Shown here: one piece after another, positions 28,472 through 35,511 of the stretch | How the letters are laid out: each line of letters begins with the position of its first letter | Position numbering within the stretch: the stretch's first letter is position 1 | Assembly: GCA_024234855.1 (NCBI GenBank) | Contig: JACKNN010000002.1 | Span: forward strand, 434,001 to 498,000 | Source: Pseudomonadales bacterium | GTDB taxonomy: Bacteria > Pseudomonadota > Gammaproteobacteria > Pseudomonadales > Halieaceae | Direction: 5' to 3' | Length of the DNA stretch: 64,000 nucleotides | Made by a program: the position numbers and the translations under genes | Notes under the pieces: model-generated | The model's input: only the letters and a program-made list of their open reading frames with translations | Told to the model about the DNA's origin: nothing | The model's database searches: none

Positions 28472-29833
28472 GTGGACCAGATCAAATACCTCATACCCGA
28501 AGATGCCATTCCAGACCAGTGGTACAACATTCAGGCTGATTTGCCCGAGCCAATGGCACCGCCGCTCAATCCGCAGACAAAACTGCCGGTGGGCCCCGAG
28601 GATTTGTCGGCAATATTCCCCAGCGCGCTGATAGCCCAGGAAGTGAGTACCGAGCGGTACATCGACATTCCCGACGAAGTACGGCAGTACTATCGCCAAT
28701 GGCGTCCATCACCGGTACACAGGGCGCGACAACTGGAGAAGGCGCTCGACACTCCGGCGCATATTTACTACAAGTACGAGGGCTGCAGTCCGGTCGGTTC
28801 ACACAAGCTGAACACCGCGATCGCCCAGGCCTACTACAATCGCGAAGCGGGCATCAAGCATATCGTCACCGAGACCGGCGCTGGCCAGTGGGGTACCGCA
28901 CTTTCCCTTGCCGGCGCAGCGATGGGTATATCCGTGAAGATATTCATGGTTAAGGTCAGCTTTAACCAGAAACCCTATCGACGTGGCATGATAGAGACCT
29001 ACGGTGGGGAGGTTATCGCCAGCCCCAGCAACCAGACCGAATCCGGCCGCGCCATTCTGGCGCAGTTTCCCGATTCGCCCGGGAGCCTGGGTATTGCCAT
29101 CTCTGAGGCGGTTGAAGTGGCGGCCCAGCGCGATGACACCAATTACGGCCTGGGTAGCGTGCTTAACCACGTCATGTTGCACCAGACGGTGATCGGGCGC
29201 GAGGCCCTGTTGCAGATGGAAATGGCGGGTGAATATCCCGATGTGATTATAGGGTGTTCCGGTGGCGGCAGTAACTTCGCAGGGCTGAGTTTTCCCTTTA
29301 TCGGCGCCAATCTGACCCGGGGCCTGTCGACCCGGATTCTCGCAGCAGAGCCGGCGTCCTGCCCGACCATGACCAGGGGCGTGTTTGCCTACGATTACGG
29401 CGATGTGGCAGGTCTCACGCCGATGATGAAAATGCATACCCTGGGCCACGGTTTTGTGCCCGAGGCAATTCATGCCGGTGGCTTGCGTTACCACGGTATG
29501 TCCCCCATTGTCAGTCATTTGCAGAACCTCGGGCAGATTGAGTCCAGAGCCTATGCCCAGAATGCCTGTTTTAGCGCTGGCGTGCAGTTTGCGAGAACCG
29601 AAGGTATCGTCCCGGCTCCGGAGTCCAATCATGCCGTGCGGGCCGCTATCGACGAGGCGCTGCGTTGCAAGGCGGAGGGCAGGTCGGAAGTAATCCTGTT
29701 CAACCTGTCAGGACATGGCCACCTCGATATGCAGGCCTACCTGGATTTCAATGCGGGCAAGCTGGTTGACCATGAGTACGAGGCGGATCAGGTCAGCCTG
29801 GCGCTGGAAAGCCTGCCCATGGGTGTTGGGTAA
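28472..29833 (+). CDS. TrpB2-type PLP-dependent enzyme (tryptophan synthase beta-like)
   Basis: A 453-residue fold-type II PLP enzyme of the TrpB2 (TIGR01415) kind. The N terminus IPDQWYNIQADLPEP is diagnostic of this class. The PLP lysine is Lys112 in GSHKLNTA. TGAGQWGTALSLAGAAMG and the phosphate-binding GCSGGGSNFAG loop follow, with the C-terminal NLSGHGHLD. GTG 28472 was chosen because it gives the usual family N terminus; GTG 28454 is an alternative. No trpA or other trp gene is near. It faces a molybdoenzyme operon and may recycle indole or serve as a beta-lyase/synthase in catabolism. The physiological substrate is unknown. Confidence 0.88.
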   Translation: MDQIKYLIPEDAIPDQWYNIQADLPEPMAPPLNPQTKLPVGPEDLSAIFPSALIAQEVSTERYIDIPDEVRQYYRQWRPSPVHRARQLEKALDTPAHIYYKYEGCSPVGSHKLNTAIAQAYYNREAGIKHIVTETGAGQWGTALSLAGAAMGISVKIFMVKVSFNQKPYRRGMIETYGGEVIASPSNQTESGRAILAQFPDSPGSLGIAISEAVEVAAQRDDTNYGLGSVLNHVMLHQTVIGREALLQMEMAGEYPDVIIGCSGGGSNFAGLSFPFIGANLTRGLSTRILAAEPASCPTMTRGVFAYDYGDVAGLTPMMKMHTLGHGFVPEAIHAGGLRYHGMSPIVSHLQNLGQIESRAYAQNACFSAGVQFARTEGIVPAPESNHAVRAAIDEALRCKAEGRSEVILFNLSGHGHLDMQAYLDFNAGKLVDHEYEADQVSLALESLPMGVG

Positions 29834-29849
29834 ACGTCGAGTGAATTAA

Positions 29850-29873
29850 CCGGCCCGGGGATGCCCGGGTCGG
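29850..29873. terminator. Bidirectional stem-loop between convergent genes
   Basis: CCGGCCCGGG (29850-29859) pairs with CCCGGGTCGG (29864-29873) across a 4-base loop, with one G-T pair. It sits between the convergent TrpB2-type gene (ends 29833) and the membrane-anchor gene (ends 29890). No long T run, so termination strength is uncertain. Confidence 0.5.
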
Positions 29874-29889
29874 TCCTGGCGTGTGTTGC

Positions 29890-30786
29890 TCAACCGGCAG
29901 TGTGGAACGGGTTCATCCGCATAATGGGTTCGAATACGCCGATTTTGAAAATCAGTATGCGCCAGGCCATAAACCCGGCCAGCACGGCGACCGCTGAGAC
30001 AGCCCCCGCCAGTGCACTGGCAGGTACAGCCGATAGCGCCAGGCCGGGCAGCACGATGCCCACGGCTACCACCAGCCCCCAGAACCACTTCGCGTACACC
30101 GATTGCAGTAACAGTTCCACCGAGGTGCGGGCCCCCGGGCCGCCGTGCCAGCCACTGTGCAAAAACATCAGGTGCATAACAGCCAGTCCCAGTAATAGCA
30201 GCAGCAGGGTATCGGTCAAACCCGACGCCTGCGCAGGCGGTACTAACGCCCTGGCAACCGCCAGGCCAACGGCAAGCGAATAGAGCAAACTTGCCATGGG
30301 CATAATGGCCGAGTTCCAGATTGCGATGGCGCTGGAGTGGGACATGGCAAAACCCTGGTAGGTCATAACTCCCAGAGCGCAGGCGGCGGCGGCGATTTTC
30401 AGCAACCACAGTACCGCCGAATTGGCTTCCAGGCCAAGCGAATCCCCGAACAGACTGGCCGCAAGGTATAGGAAACCGGCGCCTATCAGGCCCGCCAGCA
30501 GCCACACGCCACGGCTGATCCAGGACCGGTCGGGACGCAGCATCGCGCGCCAGGATTTTGTCGGTACCCCCATATGTGCCAGGTGAAAGTAGGGTTTGCC
30601 AGTGGACACCAGCAGCAGGCCGAGAGCCATGCCCACTATCGAGTTCAGCAGCAGCGAAACAAAATAGAGACCTGCACCCAACTCGGCACAGAAAAACGCG
30701 TAGGCCATGGAATTGTCCCAGTGGCGCTGGAAGCGGTACCCCACCCGCAGGGTGTCACCGCTGAATACTTTATTTTCGATAGACAT
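29890..30786 (-). CDS. DmsC/NrfD-like membrane anchor subunit
   Basis: A 298-residue integral membrane protein with about eight hydrophobic helices, of the DmsC/NrfD type that carries electrons between the quinone pool and an iron-sulfur subunit. No haem or metal motif is visible, as expected for the family. It is the third gene of a catalytic-FeS-anchor set on the minus strand, 30 bases after the ferredoxin-like subunit. ATCTCCTCG on the plus strand just upstream of the ATG reads as CGAGGAGAT on the coding strand, a strong ribosome site. Confidence 0.82.
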   Translation of the reverse strand: MSIENKVFSGDTLRVGYRFQRHWDNSMAYAFFCAELGAGLYFVSLLLNSIVGMALGLLLVSTGKPYFHLAHMGVPTKSWRAMLRPDRSWISRGVWLLAGLIGAGFLYLAASLFGDSLGLEANSAVLWLLKIAAAACALGVMTYQGFAMSHSSAIAIWNSAIMPMASLLYSLAVGLAVARALVPPAQASGLTDTLLLLLLGLAVMHLMFLHSGWHGGPGARTSVELLLQSVYAKWFWGLVVAVGIVLPGLALSAVPASALAGAVSAVAVLAGFMAWRILIFKIGVFEPIMRMNPFHTAG

Positions 30787-30816
30787 ACAATGATCTCCTC
30801 GCGTGCCCCGGCCCTG

Positions 30817-31431
30817 TTAATTGACGTAAAAGACTTTTGGTTTGGTATTTTTCTCCGGCATAGGCGGGCGGCCGTGCCGTTCGCGTATCATCTTGCTCGG
30901 GGCGCTGTGTGGGTCGTCCAGGTCGCCAAAAATACGGGCGTTGGTGGGGCAGGTTACGACGCAGGCGGGGTCCAGGCCCACATCCACGCGCTGGCTGCAG
31001 AAATCACACTTGGTGACCGTTCCCGGCGTATAGCGCCCGTAGCCCTGCTCCTCGAACGGTGTTATCTCACCGGTACCAAACAAGCCTTTGAGGAAGTTCT
31101 CGGCGTCCATCTGGGTGCGCTGGTCATAAGGGCAGGCGACCGCGCAGGAGGAGCAGCCGATGCACTTGTCGTCATCGACCATGACAATGCCGTCGGCGCG
31201 GGTGTAGGTAGCCCCGCTGGGGCAGACCTTTTCGCAGGGTGCATCCTCGCAATGATTGCAGATTGTGGGGATATAGACCCGGTTGGCCAGCGGAAATACA
31301 CCGTACTCCTCGCTCAGGGTCTTGGTGAAAAAGACGCCATCGGGCAGGGAGTTTTCCTGCTTGCAGGCAATCACACAGGCGTTGCATCCAATGCAGGCCT
31401 TCAGGTCAAAGACCATTCCCATTTTAGCCAT
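30817..31431 (-). CDS. 4Fe-4S electron-transfer subunit (DmsB-like)
   Basis: A 204-residue protein with four cysteine clusters that would bind four 4Fe-4S centres: CIGCNACVIAC, CNHCEDAPCEKVC, CIGCSSCAVAC and CDFC with CVVTCP. This is the DmsB/PhsB/NrfC pattern. No signal peptide. It passes electrons between the molybdopterin subunit and the membrane anchor. The start ATG shares its first base with the last base of the catalytic-subunit gene stop codon, so the two are translationally coupled. Confidence 0.93.
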   Translation of the reverse strand: MAKMGMVFDLKACIGCNACVIACKQENSLPDGVFFTKTLSEEYGVFPLANRVYIPTICNHCEDAPCEKVCPSGATYTRADGIVMVDDDKCIGCSSCAVACPYDQRTQMDAENFLKGLFGTGEITPFEEQGYGRYTPGTVTKCDFCSQRVDVGLDPACVVTCPTNARIFGDLDDPHSAPSKMIRERHGRPPMPEKNTKPKVFYVN

Positions 31432-34064
31432 CAGTGCTGCCCCCCTTTGCCTTTTGCCTGCTCATAATCCGCGATCTGGTCATACACGGTGCGCCCTTCC
31501 TTCAGAAATGCGGGCCAGTCATCGAGTCTGGTGAGTTTTACCTTGCAGACGGTCTCGGGTTGGCCGCTGGCGGCATCGGTATTGCGCAGGTCGTGGGGCA
31601 GCATATCGTTGAAGTGACCGCCGGCCGGCAGCACACCGCTGTCTTTGGATTTCATCCGGGAGAGTGAGTTGGAGATCCCCAGCGTTTCCGGGTGCATACC
31701 TTCAGAGATTCCGATGCGACCGTAGACATGGCCGTAGGGCGACTCCACCAGCACGATACTGCCTTTTTCCAGCCCCTGGGCCGCTGCGGTTTTCGGATTG
31801 AGCAGCAGGCCGGTGTGGACCGGGTCGCGATACACAATATCCTTGATCCAGGGATTGCTGAGGCTTTCGCCGAAATTCAGCTGGATATCCTTGAAGGTGA
31901 TAGCGTAAAGATCATACTCAGGTGGCTCTTCATGTACCGGGTCCAGCACGGGCGTGGGCAGCGGTTGGTAGTCATCCCATTCCCACTCGTGGCGGAACGG
32001 CACATTGGCCTCTTCCATGTTCTTTTTCAGTTTGTCCCGCTCGATCAGGAAATCTTCTATATAGAAGTGCAGGCGCATGCCCTCCCAGGGCCGGTACCAT
32101 TTATCCAGGCGTTTTTCAGTTACCGAATGGCCGCGCTCCATATACCAGTCGATGTCCTTTCCGTTCCACAACAGGCCCTTGCGGCGCGCAATTTCCTTGT
32201 CTGTGTATTTCTTGTCCAACTCCAGCATCAGTTCGGGGTGTCCTTCAAAACCCAGTGTTTTATTGATGACGTCGTTATAGGCTTCCAGTATTCCCATGCG
32301 CTCGGACAACTCGTAAAAGATTTCTTCCTCGCTCTTGGTGTCGTGCAGCGGTGGCACCGCAGGCTGTCGGAAGGACTGGCCTTCGGTGTGCGGCGGCTCA
32401 ATCATGGTGCAATTCCAGCTTTCCAACACATCGTTGGAGGGCAGGATAATGTCCGCCCAGTCCGTCATCTCAGTGGGGATCAGGTCCACACAGACGATGA
32501 AGCGCATGCTGCGCAGGAAGTCGAACCATTTTTCGCGCGGCCCCTGTATTGCCCACACGGGATTGGAGTGACAGTTCACAATGACGTCCGGGGTAAATTC
32601 CATACCAAACTTCGCCGGGTCTTCATGGACCAGCAAATTGAAATGCGGCGGGTTCACACCCAGTGGAAAATAGTCCATCAGGTGGTAAGTATTGGGAGGA
32701 TAGGCAAAGGGCGGGGTTGGTCCCAGCTGGTGTGGAGTGGGGGCGAGCATACCGCTCTCACCGGGAGCGCAGTGATTAATATCCACTTCCTTGGTATCCA
32801 GCACTACACCCATGTGGCCGCCGGGGGCATCGATATTGCCCATCAGCATATTGACCAGTTTGAACGCCTGGTTGGTCTGGGCGCCGTGCTTGTGTCCCTG
32901 GGCGCCGCGATAATAATTGTAGCCAACCGGCCGGAAGGGGACGGTGCGTCCGTCTTCCAGTTTCATCGTGGCGCCCACCTGCGCCGCTTTGGCAAACTCG
33001 CGCGCTATCCGGCGGATGGTTTCCGCCGGCACGGTGGTGATTTCGGACATCGCCTCCGGAGTGCATTCGGCGAGGATATCCTTGTACTTCTGGAACGCTG
33101 GCTTGCAGGGTTTGCCATTGAGTTCGTAACTGCCTTCGAGGGCGATCTTGCCAATACTTTCATCATTCCACAGTTTGGCGCAGTTGTTTTTTGCGTCCCA
33201 GATATAGCACTGCCGGTTCTCGTCTCGAATGAATAATCCATCTTCACCGACAAGATAGGGAGCGTTGGTATCGCGCTTGAGGAACTTGTAGTCGCACAGG
33301 CCCTCTTCAATCATGACGTGGGACATGCCCATGGCGAAGTGACGGTCGGTGGCCGGTCGGATAGGCACCCACTCCTCGGCCTTGGCGGAGCCGATGGACA
33401 AACGCGGTTCTATCGATACCACCCGCATATTGCGTTCGGTTCGCGCCTTGGCGACCCAATTGGACTGTGCCGCCGCGTGCAGGTGTGAGGAAAAACCGTC
33501 ACCGGTGCCATTATTGATCCAGTAGTTGCAATACTTCGCGTCGTTGGCGCAGCCAAATGCGGAGTGGATGAAACCGTTCATGGGGTGATAAGCACCGCCG
33601 CACATGGTGCCACCGGACTGGTAAAAGTTGAAATTGCCGAATGCCAGCGGCCAGGCCCAGATATTGAATTTCTGGAAGTCCTCGAGGGAGGGCAGAATCT
33701 TGCGCGGATCCTCATCCAGGGACTTCTTGATTTCCCTGGCGCTGATATCAAAGGCTTCCTCCCAGCTGATGGGCTCCCACTTTGGGTCGATGCCGCAGCC
33801 TTTTTCCGGGTTGGTGCGGCGCATGGGCTGCTTGAACCGGGCGGGATCGTAGTGCCGCATGATGGCGGAATTGCCCTTGGGACATAGCTTGCCATTATTG
33901 GAGGGGTTGGTGGGGTTGCCTTCGATCTTATTGATAACGCCGTCGTCGGTAACGTGGATCAAGTTGCCGCAGGAGTGAAGGCACATTTTACAGCTGGAAG
34001 CGACCCAGCGACCGCTCTTGAGTGAATTGGCGGTGGGTTGCTTCTTTGTATCTGAAGTTGCCAT
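31431..34064 (-). CDS. Molybdopterin oxidoreductase, DMSO-reductase family catalytic subunit
   Basis: An 877-residue catalytic subunit that binds bis-molybdopterin-guanine dinucleotide and one 4Fe-4S cluster. The cluster ligands are Cys25, Cys28, Cys32 and Cys61 (SCKMCLHSC and KLCPKG). The segments ADIILPSNDVLE and NPKTAAAQGLEKGSIVLVES match the molybdopterin and dinucleotide-binding domains. No twin-arginine motif or signal peptide is present at the N terminus (MATSDTKKQPTANSLKSG), so the enzyme may be cytoplasmic. Related enzymes include DMSO, thiosulfate and arsenate reductases, acetylene hydratase, transhydroxylase and steroid C25 dehydrogenase; which applies cannot be told. First gene of a three-gene operon. 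Confidence 0.92.
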   Translation of the reverse strand: MATSDTKKQPTANSLKSGRWVASSCKMCLHSCGNLIHVTDDGVINKIEGNPTNPSNNGKLCPKGNSAIMRHYDPARFKQPMRRTNPEKGCGIDPKWEPISWEEAFDISAREIKKSLDEDPRKILPSLEDFQKFNIWAWPLAFGNFNFYQSGGTMCGGAYHPMNGFIHSAFGCANDAKYCNYWINNGTGDGFSSHLHAAAQSNWVAKARTERNMRVVSIEPRLSIGSAKAEEWVPIRPATDRHFAMGMSHVMIEEGLCDYKFLKRDTNAPYLVGEDGLFIRDENRQCYIWDAKNNCAKLWNDESIGKIALEGSYELNGKPCKPAFQKYKDILAECTPEAMSEITTVPAETIRRIAREFAKAAQVGATMKLEDGRTVPFRPVGYNYYRGAQGHKHGAQTNQAFKLVNMLMGNIDAPGGHMGVVLDTKEVDINHCAPGESGMLAPTPHQLGPTPPFAYPPNTYHLMDYFPLGVNPPHFNLLVHEDPAKFGMEFTPDVIVNCHSNPVWAIQGPREKWFDFLRSMRFIVCVDLIPTEMTDWADIILPSNDVLESWNCTMIEPPHTEGQSFRQPAVPPLHDTKSEEEIFYELSERMGILEAYNDVINKTLGFEGHPELMLELDKKYTDKEIARRKGLLWNGKDIDWYMERGHSVTEKRLDKWYRPWEGMRLHFYIEDFLIERDKLKKNMEEANVPFRHEWEWDDYQPLPTPVLDPVHEEPPEYDLYAITFKDIQLNFGESLSNPWIKDIVYRDPVHTGLLLNPKTAAAQGLEKGSIVLVESPYGHVYGRIGISEGMHPETLGISNSLSRMKSKDSGVLPAGGHFNDMLPHDLRNTDAASGQPETVCKVKLTRLDDWPAFLKEGRTVYDQIADYEQAKGKGGQH

Positions 34065-34114
34065 GGTCTGCCCTCTTATATGTGCTGATTCTTAGGCCAG
34101 TCTTTTAAACACTA

Positions 34115-34139
34115 ATTAACAGTAAAAACACACGTTAAT
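34115..34139 (-). promoter_or_regulatory. Candidate regulator site, ATTAAC-N13-GTTAAT
   Basis: Perfect 6-bp half sites, ATTAAC at 34115-34120 and GTTAAT at 34134-34139, 51-75 bases upstream of the molybdoenzyme start codon. Read on the minus strand it begins ATTAACGTGT, the same ten bases as the plus-strand site at 34390. It fits a dimeric regulator operator. Confidence 0.45.
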
Positions 34140-34389
34140 GTATATATTAAAAAAATGCGAATGTACAGCGATGCCGCGTTGCGGTGAGCGTGAAGCCACG
34201 ATCGTGCACGTCTTGTCTGAGAATGTAGATTTCATTGACCCACAATGTATATAGGGGAGGGGGTGCGTAAACTTGGCCACGCCGTGCTGACGACGCCTTG
34301 CCGCCGTTATTTTGATCTGTGTCAATAATCGAAGTCCGCCAATGGGTCAGGATCATAAGCGGAAAGAGCAGAATGTATTTAAAGGTAGA

Positions 34390-34412
34390 ATTAACGTGTA
34401 AATAGTAGTTAA
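34390..34412 (+). promoter_or_regulatory. Candidate regulator site, TTAAC-N12-GTTAA
   Basis: Half sites TTAAC (34391-34395) and GTTAA (34408-34412). It begins with ATTAACGTGT, matching the minus-strand site at 34115-34139 in mirror orientation. It lies about 120 bases upstream of the YCF48-like gene. Confidence 0.45.
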
Positions 34413-34533
34413 ATAATCGAGGCGGTCATGGGTTGAGTTCCGGTATGCGCAACGCATCGCCCGGACCGCAGATTATAGTTTAGACGCATATACAATAATT
34501 ATGTTGCTTGGTAGCGAGCAAAGGAAAAAAGCG

Positions 34534-35511
34534 TTGAAACATTGGCTGATACAACTCTGGAAAACCCATGCGTACTGTGCGGCAGCCGCCGTGTTCGCCC
34601 TGCTGGCGGCTTGCGAGGCGCCACTGGACCTTGCGGGTGTACAACAGGAACTGGCACAGCCTGTACACCGTTACGATCAGCTTCAGGCCACCGCCCGCAG
34701 TGCCCATCAGGTGGTCGTCGTGGGCGGCGGTGGTGTCGTTTTGTCCTCCACCGACAACGGTCGCAGCTGGCAGCGACAGGAACTCCCGACGCGGCCCTCG
34801 CTGATTGACGTAAGCCTTTGTCCTGACGGTGAATTCGTTGCGCTGGACACCATGCGCAACATCTGGACGTCAGACTCGGACGCCAGCCAGTGGCGAACAC
34901 AGCCCATTACAACAGCCGAAGCGGTCATGGCACTTACCTGTGATGCGCAGGGTCGCATATGGGTGGTAGGTGCCTTCAGTACCATACTGTCCAGTACCGA
35001 TGGCGGAGCAAGCTGGAACGAGGATTCTTTTGGTGAGGACGCACAGTTAACCTCGGTGCAATTTGTCGACGATAACACCGCCTATATCGCCGGCGAGTTC
35101 GGTATGGTACTGAAGAGTGAGGACGGCGGCGCCAGTTGGGACCGTGTCGCTGATTTGCCCGGCGAGTTCTATCCCCAGGCGGCGTATTTTGTCGATGCCG
35201 AGCGCGGCTGGGTGGTCGGGCTTAACGGCGCGATCATGTTTACGCCTGATGGTGGACAGAGCTGGCAGAGCCAGGACAGCGGCACCCAGGTTCCTCTTTA
35301 TGGCATCACTGGCAGCGGTGAGACGCTGTACGCGGTGGGCGAAAATGGCATCGTCCTGCGCTACGACAGCGGGCACTGGCGGCAACTGCCCCACGAGCAC
35401 AATGTGTTGTCGTATTTGCGTTCGGCGAGTGCAAGTAATGACAGTCTGGTGGTTGCCGGCGGCAATGGTGTCGTGCTCACGGTGGCGACTGACACCCGGG
35501 GTGGCGCATGA
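34534..35511 (+). CDS. YCF48-like beta-propeller lipoprotein
   Basis: A 325-residue exported lipoprotein; the lipobox FALLAAC puts the lipidated Cys at residue 27. Repeats of the form SSTDNGRSWQRQ, SSTDGGASWNE, KSEDGGASWDRV and TPDGGQSWQS are Asp-box/BNR-type blades as in the photosystem II assembly factor YCF48. In non-photosynthetic bacteria such proteins often sit beside RND/MMPL, DUF1302 and DUF1329 genes, exactly as here. TTG 34534 was preferred because AAAGGAAA lies seven bases upstream; ATG 34501 in the same frame has no ribosome site. Its end overlaps the RND gene start (ATGA). Confidence 0.8.
   Translation: MKHWLIQLWKTHAYCAAAAVFALLAACEAPLDLAGVQQELAQPVHRYDQLQATARSAHQVVVVGGGGVVLSSTDNGRSWQRQELPTRPSLIDVSLCPDGEFVALDTMRNIWTSDSDASQWRTQPITTAEAVMALTCDAQGRIWVVGAFSTILSSTDGGASWNEDSFGEDAQLTSVQFVDDNTAYIAGEFGMVLKSEDGGASWDRVADLPGEFYPQAAYFVDAERGWVVGLNGAIMFTPDGGQSWQSQDSGTQVPLYGITGSGETLYAVGENGIVLRYDSGHWRQLPHEHNVLSYLRSASASNDSLVVAGGNGVVLTVATDTRGGA

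Larger units (their letters stand above)
34065..34533. other. Divergent AT-rich regulatory region between two operons
   Basis: This 469-base gap separates the minus-strand molybdoenzyme operon from the plus-strand YCF48/RND operon. It is clearly richer in A and T than the surrounding genes, as promoter regions often are. It holds two related inverted-repeat sites (34115-34139 and 34390-34412) near its two ends. No convincing small gene was seen; open frames here lack ribosome sites and match nothing recognised. Confidence 0.7.

Noticed and set aside
31692..33236. 514-codon open frame opposite the molybdoenzyme gene
   Set aside because: The minus strand carries all cofactor motifs; this frame has none.
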